Shown here: positions 38,001 to 49,123 of the stretch, one piece after another
Position numbering within the stretch: position 1 is the first letter of the stretch
Layout: each line of letters begins with the position of its first letter
NCBI GenBank assembly: GCA_022113835.1
Contig: JAILWY010000018.1
Location: forward strand, 14,795,501-14,859,500
Direction: 5' to 3'
Length of the DNA: 64,000 nucleotides
Source: Atopsyche davidsoni
Taxonomy: Eukaryota > Arthropoda > Insecta > Trichoptera > Hydrobiosidae
Notes under the pieces: generated by a model
The model's database searches: none
What the model saw: the letters and a program-made list of their open reading frames with translations, nothing else
What the model was told of the DNA's origin: nothing
Program-made: the position numbers and the translations under genes

Positions 38001-39448
38001 ATGATTTGTCTGTTTTTTTCTCTAGGAAAACTTTAAAGTCTGACGAAGTTAAGTACTCTTCCGACGGACCTAGTGACTCTTCCGGTTGCGAAGCCCTTAT
38101 TGATTCAACGACAGACTATCGGCCATTAGACCAAACATCCGATAATCCTGAATCATCAGATTTTGACAATTCCCTGTCGGGAAATAGTCGACAGAGAGGA
38201 CAAGGTAAAATTGGAAAACCTTTGAAAAAAAATATTCTGAAGGGTAAAAAAAAAGTAACTCAAAAGACTGATTCTCCTGCCAAATGTGATGATTCAAAAC
38301 AAATTGATTCTATTGGATCCTTTATTGAAAATACACCAACCACTGCAAATAAATCAAAGGTAAAATTACTACTTAAATATATACATTATTGTTTGCAGGT
38401 CATCTGATTGTAAACCTTAACATAATTATCATGGTTACTTTTTATTTAATTATATTGTGTAAGTTTTAGTAGTTTCATAAACTTTATATTAACACATTGT
38501 ATGCGGGGCGCATGTTAAGTCGCTTTTGGTCGACTGGTACTAGAGCGCGGGTCGCATATAAATATGTTTTTGATAGACTGGCGGTAAAATGCGGGTCGCT
38601 TGTAAATATACGTCTACGAACTAGCGCACTGTTTGTATGGCGTCACTAAGGTCGGAACTACCCTGGTAAAAAGATCAATGGGGTAGTTTTTGGTTAGCGA
38701 CACATTTGTTGCGTTGAGAAAACGGTACATATCTGAACGGTCCTCCTCAAAATCCAGGACCATCTACATCTACGGCCAGCAGACGTCGTGATCCCCCAGG
38801 AAGTTTGTCCATGGATATGAGGAAACACACAGTCGAAAAACTCGTAGGAACGGGAAAAAAAAAACATTCAGAAATGCGAATTCATTCAGAGATTCAAACG
38901 CGGTTAGCAAAGTGCGCAGTATGACTAGGTTTATTTGTAAATTTTGCGAAGTTCCTCTTCACAGAGGCAAATGCTTTGAAAGATATCACACTCTCAAATA
39001 TTATTGATTCTTTTTATGTTTAGGTAAACATTTTGTGTATAAAATTTTGAAATAAAGTCTAAAAAACGATTTTTTTTTTTCAATTTCCTTGAAAAAAAAA
39101 ATCTATGTTCGAATGAAGAATTTATGTCCACAGAACTGTGAATAATACAATTATAAGTAATACAAAAAAAGAAATATAAAAATCAAATATGTATTTTCCA
39201 AGTTATCACAATTTGCCCAAATGTTTAATTTCGCGCGAAAAACGCCCGCTCCACGCATAGGTCCGTAGCGCAAGTCGCCCGCATGCAATGTGTTAATATA
39301 ATGGTTTGCTACTAAATCAATACATGTGCAATTAATTTTTAATTTTTAGTTTCCTGGCAAGTCTGCAGTGTCGATTATGAACGGAGGGAACAGTGCATCT
39401 TCCAATGGAAACCACAAAGGGCAAGGTGACTTGCCATTAAACAACTGA
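32024..39448 (+). CDS. FAM120A-like protein (constitutive coactivator of PPAR-gamma-like)
   Basis: Eighteen coding exons join in phase to 983 residues: 32024-32171, 32565-32764, 32844-32957, 33093-33239, 34251-34412, 34500-34689, 34840-34937, 35018-35167, 35248-35503, 35604-35739, 35825-35950, 36034-36145, 36217-36441, 36648-36723, 37283-37464, 37664-37860, 38026-38359, 39350-39448. The N-terminal half follows the XPG/FEN-like fold of FAM120 proteins: RLYGGFFSDWACGGQW, GTPPPKVWWVPP, SSDDHHQEVVGLC, AALLGNNVL. The middle block has YRPIRQNIYAILFN and FLSCMRSDTP. Exon 16 is an Arg/Gly-rich segment (GLGRGRGASGGRAG), as in RNA-binding vertebrate FAM120A. Vertebrate members bind RNA and act in stress and Src signalling; the insect role is unknown. 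Introns carry a hAT fragment and a piggyBac-like element. Confidence 0.9.
33430..34195 (-). pseudogene. hAT transposase N-terminal fragment in a FAM120-like intron
   Basis: Read on the minus strand from about 33910: KYFFIVQNTKLLCLREDVAV, VVKEYNFKRLSETKHKDYLK, then GEFVKEYLEDVV and FSKVSLSRQAVCRRI. This is the BED-finger-like start and following region of GTF2IRD2-type hAT transposases. An in-frame stop precedes KEKYFF, and the frame ends at 33438. At the upstream end, GCGGGCCGCGGGTTGGCC (about 34157-34176) resembles a hAT terminus. It is a different, non-overlapping part of the protein from the fragment at 14066-14527. Confidence 0.75.
38493..39292 (+). mobile_element. piggyBac-like element, 800 bp deletion derivative
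   Basis: Ends read CACATTGTATGCGGGGCG and, in reverse complement, CACATTGCATGCGGGCGAC. TTAA flanks both sides (38489-38492 and 39293-39296), the piggyBac duplication. Inside, the plus strand encodes a C-terminal remnant (SSMDMRKHTVEKLVG-type start, then CKFCEVPLHRGKCFERYHTL, about 38935-38998) that matches the cysteine-rich end of piggyBac transposases. The catalytic part is missing. It lies in the last intron of the FAM120-like gene. Confidence 0.8.
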
Positions 39449-42400
39449 ACATACCACAGCTTAGCATAACATCATAGGGATATGTCTCAATTGTTTTAAA
39501 CATTCTTTTGTTTTACTGTGTAAGTTGCATTTATAATAATTTTTCCAATGTTCATCTTTTCTATCTTTGTCGATTTAGGATCTGCAATTATATAATTTAC
39601 CACAAAGTGTTATCCAATTGAGACATCCTAGATATTAGACTGAAAAATACAATCACATCTTGGTGATTTATATATGATACAATTTTACTCCGTATCTTTC
39701 ACTATAATAAAGACAACATACCCGAATTTGACCAGAACAATCTCCAATTGCACGATGCAAAACTTTTTTGCAAGGAAATGTTAGAGATTATAATAAAAAA
39801 AACTGTGACAGAAAGTGATATATATACTATACATCTATTGTTAGAGATAATAAGATACTATTTAATTGAATAATGTAAGCAGTTTTTATGATCAGAGTGG
39901 TATTATATATATAATATTTATACATATTTATATATATATCTTGCCCTGTTTAATTATTTAGTCACTGCATGAATTTTATATTTATTTTAATTATGATTTA
40001 GTTCACACATAATATAACACTATCATTTAAAAAAGTACTGGTTGTCTATTTTATGTACTCTGTTGCTAATATGTTCTATGAAACAAAACTCTCACCATTG
40101 TTGGTTCTCCAATAAAAGTCCTGTAGTTTGACAGCAGGTTATTTATATGTATTATGGGATAATACAAGATTTCTAAGCATTTGAAATGAAAGTAAGACTA
40201 GTTCCAAATATTTTTTGTTTGATGTATTTTAAATCGTGTTAAAATAATTGCTATTTTGTTAATATGTAGCTTTAAGAGTTAATTTTATCAAACATTTGAA
40301 CAATATTAAATATATTTTTTTGTTCTTTATATCCGATATATCTTATGAGTGAACTAAATCATGCTATTTCCAGATAGATTGGTAACTAGGAAAAAATTAT
40401 AATTAAATTGTTATTTTTTTTATATTTATGCTGAATGAATAATGTATTACCTGCCTGCAGATTACATTTCAATCTAAACAAAATTCTTTCATCTACATAA
40501 CTATTTTTTTTATCAAAGATATATAGCAAGGTGAGAGATTAATTTCTCCTAAACACCTTGAATGTTTAAGTAGGTGTAACGGTACAGACGTATCATACAA
40601 TTTATAATATAAATGTCTTGCACACCAATCTAATAAAATAATTTAATTTAAAGTTCTTCCAAAAAATGTTTTTCCTTAATTATAGATGACTAAATTTAAA
40701 ATAAAATGGTGCTTTAATTTTATATTAAGTAATTTTAATAAAGACTGAATAAATTGGCTACATGATCAGTCACAAAAAAATAAAAGGTAAAGTCGTTATT
40801 ATTCTATTTATATTATCTTGTTTAAATTTTTCACTTATCAACATGTATCTTAAAAAAATGGCGTGTTGCAAAATTTCTTTAAATAAAACTAATATGTTTA
40901 ATTTCTTGTGTGCAAATAAATAGTTGTCGCATATCATGGAACACGTTTTCCCAGCGAGTGTTAAATTTTAATGAAATTCTACAAAATCCTTATTGATTAA
41001 AAAACAATGAATGAGAAGTCAAATCCTGCAATTTTGCAGTGATCATCAATCATATTGTGAAAATCTGTTTTTATTTAAATTTAAAGGCAAGGTACTGAGA
41101 ACATGTTATGTCAGCTGGTTTGTAGGTGTAATTGCATAGTATTTTTGAAATTAATAATAAATTTCATACTTTGTTTGGCAAGATGAGTTTTTCATTTATC
41201 AAATAAAAAATGTAAATTTATATTATGTACTTTACATGGCTGGATATGTGTATTATACAATACGCTATTTCAGTACTAGTAGATAGATACGTACATATTA
41301 TACACAAACGTGAATACGCCTTTATATGTGTGTGTGAATAAAAGAGATGCCTTAATATGTTACCATTTTTAATAATTATAGTCCAGTTTCATCTTGGCTT
41401 AGAAACTGTGATATTAATTTTTAATGTTACCAATATATCTGGAATGCTTTTAGATCTAAGTCGATAATAAATAGAACTCGACAGAAGTTATCATACATTC
41501 TATTTTGACTGTAAAATGATCCACATAAAGTAGATAGTTTGATAGGTGCTATTTTGTTAGATGGTATAGTATTATTTGTCATTAAAAGTGTGGATATTTT
41601 ACTCTAGGTAGGAAGTGTGGTAACATTGTATTTTTGTATATTTGTTATATTGTTATACCTAAATTAAGTATGAATAACTCTGATTATGGAGATGATGTGT
41701 GATGCATTCAATGTATCAATAAACAACTGTTTGACATATATGATATGTACTGAGGTAGGCAAGGAACAACAACTTGTGCGATTGCCAAGCATTCGAGCAA
41801 ATATTGTGATTTGTAAATTGTAATTCATGTGATGGGCTACGACAAGTTCACCTAACTTATTAATATGTTATGGCTTGGATTATTGCTTTTAAGCAGATAG
41901 TGTCTTATTTGAAATGCCTTAATATGTTTTTGATATGATGAACTTTGCTCGAGGAAGAGTATTTTATATGGTTGCAGTTTATTGGTACTGCAAAAATCAA
42001 ATCTAATTTGACCACCAATGATGAAAACTGAAATGACAGAACTCTTAAACAATTTACTTGTAAAGTAAAAAGTTCGCACTCACAGCGGATCTAAAATATG
42101 GCTATTGTTAACATGTTTTTTAATTTAAACAGAAGGTCGAGATTTTAGGATTCCGACTTGATAACTATTATTGTCTGACTCACCATACGGAATATTGTCT
42201 ATGAACAAGTCTTGAGATTTCACTAGTCCCCGGGTGCCGGGGACAGAACTGTTAATACAGCTTCCAAGTGAACTTAAAATTGGTCTTCGGCCAAATTGGT
42301 ATAATTCAAACATCAATGTGTAAAAGTTTGTACATTTCAAGCTTGGCATTATCACTGGCCCCCGTGCCACCCATTTGAAACTTAATATTAATTATTGTTG

Positions 42401-43092
42401 CTTGCTTAACACAAAATATTATAGTCTTAGAGTTTTATCAACTTATTCAAATACTTCTCCCGACCAGTTTGAATTGCAAATGTATGTTTTCTAACTTACA
42501 TATATAATAGATATGGGATTTTTTTAAACTTAGGAATTACAAGGAGTCAATAGCCTTGAATCTTTTATTGTAGAACTCTATCCAGAGTTAATAACTGTTA
42601 GTTCTGTATTTAACTATACTTTTGCATCATGTAAGATTCGGTTCCAACAGAAAAACAATTTAATGTTTTTATGCGCTTCCTTAACATTGTTTTGTGGGAG
42701 TTGCATCAAACTGAACACAGCATGAGTTTTTTATTTCATTTGTCGTAATTCCGATGATACTAAAGAAAATAGCTTAGTATATTGTATCAGAAGCTCCTTA
42801 AAAATAAACAGTTCTGATAATAGTTTTGTTGCTGTCAAATATGATATTCTTATATATTAGATTATTTGTCATGTAAACAGCAGTTTAATTCAAGTAGCTG
42901 AATTTGAAACCTATGGCTTTTAAACATGTGTATTTAATACAGAAACAATAAATGTTGCATAAATATTCATACAATATAAAACGGTTATAATGTTTTAAAA
43001 GAATGATCTTAGAAGCCGATATTTGGATGAATTGTAAATTGTAAGAGTTGTACTTGTCTTCAATAAATAAACAGTCCATAAATATAATTGTT
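39449..43092. other. Long AT-rich 3'UTR/spacer after the FAM120-like gene
   Basis: Several AATAAA signals occur (for example 40112 and 41719), so the FAM120-like transcript may have a long 3'UTR with alternative ends. Minus-strand frames at 41852-42079 and 42125-42370 have no recognisable family and are probably chance. The right end meets the 3' end of SWI5 tail-to-tail. Confidence 0.4.
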
Positions 43093-44112
43093 TTAATTTA
43101 ATTTACTAAGGTGAGGTACATCTACAAGCTGGAATCTTTTATGTATTACTGTTACAGAAGTCTCTTCCATTTCTGCCAAGACCCCCATGACTACCTGGGC
43201 TGCATCCTTGATGTCATTATAGTCATGAAGTAGCTGAACACGGTCCTTGTCTACAATTCGAGTGTCTTTTAACATTTTATCTAAAATTATTTCTCGCTCT
43301 TGAAGCTTTTTGTATTCTTTTGCAATCTCATTTGATCTTGCCATCTGCAAAGAAAACATTGATGTTATCATCGAACAAATGGAAACCTTCATGCACCAAC
43401 ACTTTCATTCAAGTAGCCCTCTGTGAAGCTTATTCAACAAATATGAATGGCGAAGTGGTTTTCGTTTTTGAAAGGTTTCTTGAGACAACTTAAGAGAAGA
43501 CAATCAACAATGTATTTAAAGGAAAGAAATTTAAAAAAAACCCACCAGTTAAATACTTTGGGATTTTCATATCATAAGAACATTGACTTCATTGTGAAAA
43601 CGAAATAAATTATGAAGAGGTAACATCCTTCTGCTCCTAATATTGTGAACTCGATAAGTTAAAAAAAAAAAACGGAGATTTATGAACATTTTTCTTCAAT
43701 TATAAACGAGAAATTCTTAAGGTGTTGTGCTTGATAATTTCTAGCTGTTTCTTGAATTCCAGGAATTCAAGTAGAGGACATATTTTATTTTAGGTATCAT
43801 TAATATTTATTAATTTAAAGAATAAAACAATTATCACAAAGATAATGATTGGTAAACAATTTTTTTTTAAATAACCTGACATTTAACTTTCCTTATATTG
43901 AATACTTGGCACTTTTATAATTCATTAAAGACAGTACATTTCTCAGCCAGATATGTAAGTGTAGCTAGTACCATGTTTCTTTCATCATCATTCATCGCAT
44001 TACAGATATTATTACACCATGAGACACAAATGCTGTGGTTCATCGATAAATACTGACTACCTTTAATTCCACATTGCAATAAATTTAACAAGTTAAATAA
44101 TTTACATACCAT
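43093..44112 (-). CDS. SWI5: DNA repair protein SWI5 homolog
   Basis: The main exon, 43344-43093, encodes MARSNEIAKEYKKLQEREII, then LLHDYNDIKDAAQVVMGVLA and HKRFQLVD. The helix and the HxYNDIKD...G.LA motif are the Swi5 signature. An upstream exon probably ends at 44110 (donor GTATGT) and contributes one in-frame ATG (44110-44112) directly before the exon 2 ATG, so the protein is 84 or 85 residues. A tiny upstream frame (ATG GAT CAC TAA) overlaps that ATG. Swi5 with Sfr1/MEI5 stimulates RAD51 strand exchange in homologous recombination. A frame within the intron (43915-44112) is not part of this gene. Confidence 0.8.
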
Positions 44113-44314
44113 TAGTGATCCATTAATTTACCACTCCTGAAGGGAAAATGACAATTGCCAACTGATTAATCAAATAATCAAGCATTAGTTGTCATTTACT
44201 CACTCTAACCTCAATATTTATGACTAGGTGTATTTATTAAGTGACGTGGAATAAAATAAACAACCATATACATAATGCATTTATTTGTTTCATTACATCA
44301 TTATTTTATGAAAT

Positions 44315-45178
44315 TTATTGTTGCATACCAATTGCACAAGTTAACATGGAATTTATTGTTTTTTCTTCATCTGCTCTAAACCCATATCCATTACTTCTAT
44401 CAGCTGCATTTTTGACACTCGATAAACTGTTTTCTTTAAAAATATCTAGCAGAAAAAAAGACACTAGACTATAATCTTCAATTAACGACACCAAGGCTCG
44501 ATTCAATGTTGTGTATTTACAAGTAATTGAATCTGTTTCTAACGATTCTAATAAGTAGTTGAGATCCAAAACTTCACTGTAAAAATCCAATCCAAATTGT
44601 AATTTATCAGAGTTCTTTTGTAATAAATCTATTTTTGTCAAAACATTCACATGTGGTAGCCCGATTCTAAGCATGGCGCTCAGAGAAAGAACCAAAGAAG
44701 ATATAAATTTCCCAGCATCTGAACAATGGTGAGAATCAATCAAATGAACAGTACAAACTTGGATTTCATTTCTCTTCTGTAATTTTGCAAATATTGATTC
44801 CAAGCTTTTGTGGTGGCTGTATAATTCAACTTGCCCAGGTAGATCAAAAAGAAAATAGCACTTTTCGCCTTCATCCACAATTTTTTCATACAGCCAATCA
44901 AAATTGATATCCAAGTACTCCATACAATACAGCAAGCCAGCATTAGGTCCAAGTTCTAAATTTAGCATCACATCTTCTAGCTTGATCAATGTTTTAACAT
45001 CAATACTAGGTTTGTACGGAGTCGAGTCATTGGCAGGATCTAAATTGACCAAAACAACATTTCTGCCACACTTCGTTAAATATTCAGCCATTTTCCAGCA
45101 GTATGTGGTCTTTCCGGACCCGGGTGGACCTATAATTAATTGACCATAAAGCCCTTTGGAGGTTTTAATTTTTGACAT
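44315..45178 (-). CDS. GPN2: GPN-loop GTPase 2
   Basis: An uninterrupted frame of 287 residues. The P-loop GPPGSGKTT is at residues 17-25. VVLVNLDPAND follows. The GPN loop itself (ELGPNAG) is at residues 77-79, DLPGQVELY is the switch II region, and LTKID is the base-specificity motif. GPN2 helps assemble and import RNA polymerase II and III with GPN1 and GPN3. It is slightly shorter than human GPN2 (310). The start codon lies 14 nt after the stop codon of PSMG3 on the same strand, leaving no room for separate poly(A) and promoter elements. A possible AATAAA for its own end is near 44227-44232. Confidence 0.95.
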   Translation of the reverse strand: MSKIKTSKGLYGQLIIGPPGSGKTTYCWKMAEYLTKCGRNVVLVNLDPANDSTPYKPSIDVKTLIKLEDVMLNLELGPNAGLLYCMEYLDINFDWLYEKIVDEGEKCYFLFDLPGQVELYSHHKSLESIFAKLQKRNEIQVCTVHLIDSHHCSDAGKFISSLVLSLSAMLRIGLPHVNVLTKIDLLQKNSDKLQFGLDFYSEVLDLNYLLESLETDSITCKYTTLNRALVSLIEDYSLVSFFLLDIFKENSLSSVKNAADRSNGYGFRADEEKTINSMLTCAIGMQQ

Positions 45179-45192
45179 TGTTTGGCCGGGAA

Positions 45193-45606
45193 TTATTTTA
45201 TATTATCCAAGCAAATGTCTTTTATTGCTTTTAATGTTTCAACGTCATAATCTTTCAAACTAGCAGATAGATAGAAGGTCTTTTTGATATTTAAATTTTC
45301 TGCCAAAAATCTAGCTGCCAGTTGACTTTCCAGTTCGGAAGCTCCTAATAAAGTTTTAGAATCAAATGAAGTTTCTTGAGTTCCAATGGGTGAATATATA
45401 TCATCCTTTTCTACAACTATAAATGAGCCAATCTTCTTGAACTGAGTCACAATAAGAAAGTAGGAATTATTAAAATCGGCAGAAACAAATTCTGTGGGTA
45501 GATTGTTTATCTCCGCACAGAATGATTGGAAAAGGCCACCTGTATGACTAGATTGATCATTCACAGTCAAGCTTGTCATCGAACTTGGAAGATCCATTTC
45601 AGTCAT
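45193..45606 (-). CDS. PSMG3: Proteasome assembly chaperone 3
   Basis: A 137-residue frame contains the family core FLIVTQFKKIGSFIVVEKDD, SKTLLGASE and the C-terminal helix ETLKAIKDIC. This fits PSMG3/PAC3 (about 122 in human) with a longer N-terminal Ser/Thr-rich extension. PAC3 with PAC4 helps build the 20S alpha ring. An AG acceptor (CAAAATAG) stands just upstream of the ATG, so a noncoding first exon is likely. GPN2 follows after 14 nt, so this may be the first cistron of a shared mRNA. Sequence similarity to PSMG3 is moderate. Confidence 0.75.
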   Translation of the reverse strand: MTEMDLPSSMTSLTVNDQSSHTGGLFQSFCAEINNLPTEFVSADFNNSYFLIVTQFKKIGSFIVVEKDDIYSPIGTQETSFDSKTLLGASELESQLAARFLAENLNIKKTFYLSASLKDYDVETLKAIKDICLDNIK

Positions 45607-46396
45607 GCAACCTATTTTGAAAACAATAAAATTAAGGTCTATACAATTTTAATTTAATTATGAAGTGAAGGCTTAGCAACTAATTTACAAGATCAAAGTT
45701 CAAATTATTGAAAAATAACACAAAAACTAAAATACAAAAAAACAGATGAACATTCACTAACTCCAGTGGCAACCTACAGAAGACAAGTTGAATTTCGAGC
45801 AATCCGAAGTAAATTGTAGGATGTAGTATATTTCGAGTAAATTGAGTTATCCATTTTTAGATCAGGCATTATTGAGCATATCTTGATAATTTATGTATAA
45901 TCTTTTAACTTATGTACTAAAATAATATTTACATGTTATGTGCAATAACAATTCACATACTTTAGTAATTTACACAATATAATTATTTGTTTCTTATTTG
46001 GTTGAATTGTAGAGTAAAAAAATATAAAATATTTACCGTTGTAGCACACTCTTATCAGTGTGTTGTATTGTATGGAATTCTCCGGTCGTTTATTTTAGTC
46101 ACCATTACAAACAGCAACAGTTAGTTTTTCTACGCATTTGCTTTCAATGTCTTTCCATAACCACGATAAATATAAAATCCGTCCTGTGTCAGCAACTTTT
46201 CAGAAACAAATACAACTCATTGCATCGAATAGTTCTTATAAAAATGTGCACTTATAGGTTCTAGAGTTGTATTATGATATGATAAATTAAATTGTAACAA
46301 ATCCAAATGAGTCACTTCTGAAGCAGCGCGCTACACGATTTAATTGATTCAATAAGACGCGTTTTCAATATTTTATAAAGTCATCCAGAGTGAAAA

Positions 46397-46555
46397 ATGG
46401 ATAATTCACCATTACAATCTATGGTTTCAAACAAACTAGAAACATATACATCTCTGCTCCGTGCTAATAAATTACCAGAAAAAAAACTAGAAAGTCGGTC
46501 ACCAAAAAGAAAACTGATCCATGATAATATACTGACTGTCGGTTATTGTAATTAG
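46397..46555 (+). other. Small open frame, 52 codons, unrecognised
   Basis: The frame reads MDNSPLQSMVSNKLETYTSL, then a Lys/Arg/Ser-rich part (ESRSPKRKLIH). Composition is protein-like rather than intron-like, and it could be the first exon of an unidentified gene or a fragment. No partner exon was found. Confidence 0.2.
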
Positions 46556-46974
46556 ATTAGAATATATGTAATCGAATAATTAATCAAATGATCTATTATC
46601 CGCCAATTATGTTTATTTAAATTATTATTAAATCATTCTCGCTTCTTACGGTCTAAACAAAAAAATAATAAAAAGATTAGAAATAGGTAGGTATTTATTA
46701 ACTTACTTCTACTTGTACAGTTCAAAATTTTTTCTTTTTAAAAATCAATTAAATCAGTGAAAATTGTCATTTTTTTATTAGTTCGTATAATATTTTTAGT
46801 ACCAGAATGAAAGCAGAAAAAACATGAACGACTGTAGGTCTATGGGTATTTTTATTTTGTATTCTGTGTAGTAGTCAATTTTTTCACACGATCAGTTTTG
46901 GGCATATAGTTATTCTCGTTACTTTTTACGGAAAACACTCGATTCGCAGTTTCTAAAAATGTAATGTTTCCTCT

Positions 46975-47358
46975 AAATCAAACCGGTGGTTGAGTTTCTC
47001 TTAAAATTTATGATTTCCGCCCAAAGATTTTTATTTTCTTTACAAAATAAACGTTGGTGTTGAAATTTTTAAATAACGTAAATTTTGAATTTTAAAATAA
47101 ATAATGTAATTTTATAAGAATAAATGTTGGTAAATTATTGAGATTAAAATGTAAATGTCGCATTCACAATCCGGTGGTTGAGTTTCACATAAAATTTATG
47201 ATTTCCACCCAAGGATTTTTATTTTCTTTAAAAAATAAATGTTGGTGTTAAAATTTTTAAATAACGTAAATTTTGGATTTTAAAATAAATAATGTTATTT
47301 TTTTAGACTAAATGTTGGTAAATTATTGACATTAAAATGTAAATGTCACATTCACAAA
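46975..47358. repeat. Tandem duplication, two units of about 188 bp
   Basis: CCGGTGGTTGAGTTTC begins at 46983 and again at 47171. Both units run through TTTTTAAATAACGTAAATTTT and AATGTTGGTAAATTATTGA with about 10 % differences. Noncoding. Confidence 0.8.
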
Positions 47359-47585
47359 CTGTACGCTTTAAGCTAGAGTGTATGAAAATACTTATGATAT
47401 CATATTTATTCTGTGTTACATTACATACACACAATCTATATAATAATGTTTTATTTTATGTGTATGTAAATTTTGCATTTGCTGGACGCAAACGTCAATC
47501 TTTTCAGTAATTTTCTTGTAAAATCAACTCTTATCTGATAATTGATTTTTTTACTGATTTCACCCCCAATTAAGAGTACGATAAA

Positions 47586-49123
47586 ATGACGTCTCATAAA
47601 CTAATGATCTTATTTTGTATTTTTTATATTAATTTATACGGTATCGTTCTAAGTGAAGTAGTTTTTAATCCCCCAATTGATCAAGATGTTTGCATGCAGC
47701 TTTGCAGCAGCAAAGCTTTGAATATTGGGGATGTAAGTGTAGTTAATATTATATCAATATATGTATTTATGCGTTAATCGTAATCAAATTTGAAAAATAC
47801 TTTTCAATAATTACTGTTTGTGTTTCTGTCTAGACTGAGGATTTCAGTAAAATAAAAATAAAAATGTTATTTAGGTTGCATCTATCAAAAACTGTATTTC
47901 TATCATCGGGTTGTCTATAAACCGAAAACTATTATTCATATTTTAACATACCGTAATTTTGTATGATTCAGAACTCGGGATCAGAATGTGAGAGGGGTTG
48001 CAGACTTTTCAACATTGCTATGAATACTAACTGGTCAGTTGATAAAACATTGGACTTGAATTCAACGAAAGATCAGTGCTTTCAAGGTATGTGGCTTAAA
48101 AAAAAATATATATATTATATATGTATAATTATCAGGCTTTGATATAAATTATATCATCATATTGGGGCCTTGGTTAGCGAAATTGGTTCAACTACTACTT
48201 AATTTATTCACCATCAAAGATTGGTAAAAATTAAATAAATTTCTTAGTAAAAAAAAAAATTATTTGTTGTATAGCTTGCAGTGATGCATACAGCAAGAAA
48301 AAAAGAGGAGTGTGTTTTACTGGATGCACAGAAATGTTTCAACTCCAGAAAGAAGCTTGGTCATATTATTTGGAACAGCAAGGTATAAAATAAAATAATG
48401 ATGCATGTATATATATTATATATTTATAAATAAATGAAATGCTTATTAATATTTTTCATTGTCATTTTAGTAGACAACAGCATCCTAGAAGTTGAAGTCA
48501 GCTTGGTTGCCGACCCAGCTTTCAGGGAACAAAACCTTGGAAAAGATATTGTATATAAGATACCTCAAACTTTATTGAAGACAATGCCACTTAGACCTGA
48601 GGTATTTTTTTTTATTGAAATTTATTTTTCATAATTATAGCAAGTTGACATATTATTACATAAAAATTTCATTACAATAATACTTGTAAAAAAATTATGT
48701 TTTCAGATGACTGAAGTGATTGATTCGAAAGATTGGAATCCGTGCCCCCCGCAAAGTAATGAAATCCCTAGATGGATAGTTGGAGTGATTGCTGTTGGAT
48801 TGACAATATTCACTCTCTATGTATCTTTCATCCTGCCGTCCCGTACTGATACCTCTCTCATAGAAGATGGGGACAATGAAAGTAGCCGCCGTCCATTAAC
48901 TCAAGATAAATGCACGTGTGTAGGATACGATCCAAGCAAAGAGTTGACTATTCTATACTACGGAAAAAACAATTTCAAAAAAACTAACATTAATGATGTA
49001 CCACCCAACCTGAATCTTGTCACATTGAATGAGTTTCTCTCTGAGAATTATCATCTCATTACGGCTCCACCACCAAAGTATACTATTATTCCTGTCAATG
49101 ATGACCATACAGTTAAGGGATAA
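47586..49123 (+). CDS. TMEM59-like type I membrane protein
   Basis: Five exons (47586-47732, 47972-48086, 48275-48382, 48471-48601, 48707-49123) join in phase to 305 residues. An N-terminal signal peptide covers about residues 1-23 (LMILFCIFYINLYGIVLS). The lumenal part has the paired-cysteine pattern of TMEM59: CMQLC, CERGCRLF, CSDAYS, CFTGC. One transmembrane segment follows (WIVGVIAVGLTIFTLYVSFI). The cytosolic tail is about 110 residues, longer than usual, and contains APPPKYTIIP. Vertebrate TMEM59 sits in Golgi/endosomes, affects glycosylation and Wnt receptor clustering, and recruits ATG16L1. I could not place a clear ATG16L1-binding motif in this tail. Confidence 0.85.

Larger units (their letters stand above)
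45607..47585. other. Spacer between PSMG3 and the TMEM59-like gene
   Basis: It should contain the divergent promoters of both neighbours. It also holds a 52-codon frame at 46397-46555 and a 188 bp tandem duplication (46975-47358). Confidence 0.4.

Noticed and set aside
43915..44112. Minus-strand 65-codon frame upstream of the SWI5 exon
   Set aside because: It reads through the GTATGT donor into the SWI5 intron, ends before the acceptor and matches no family I know.
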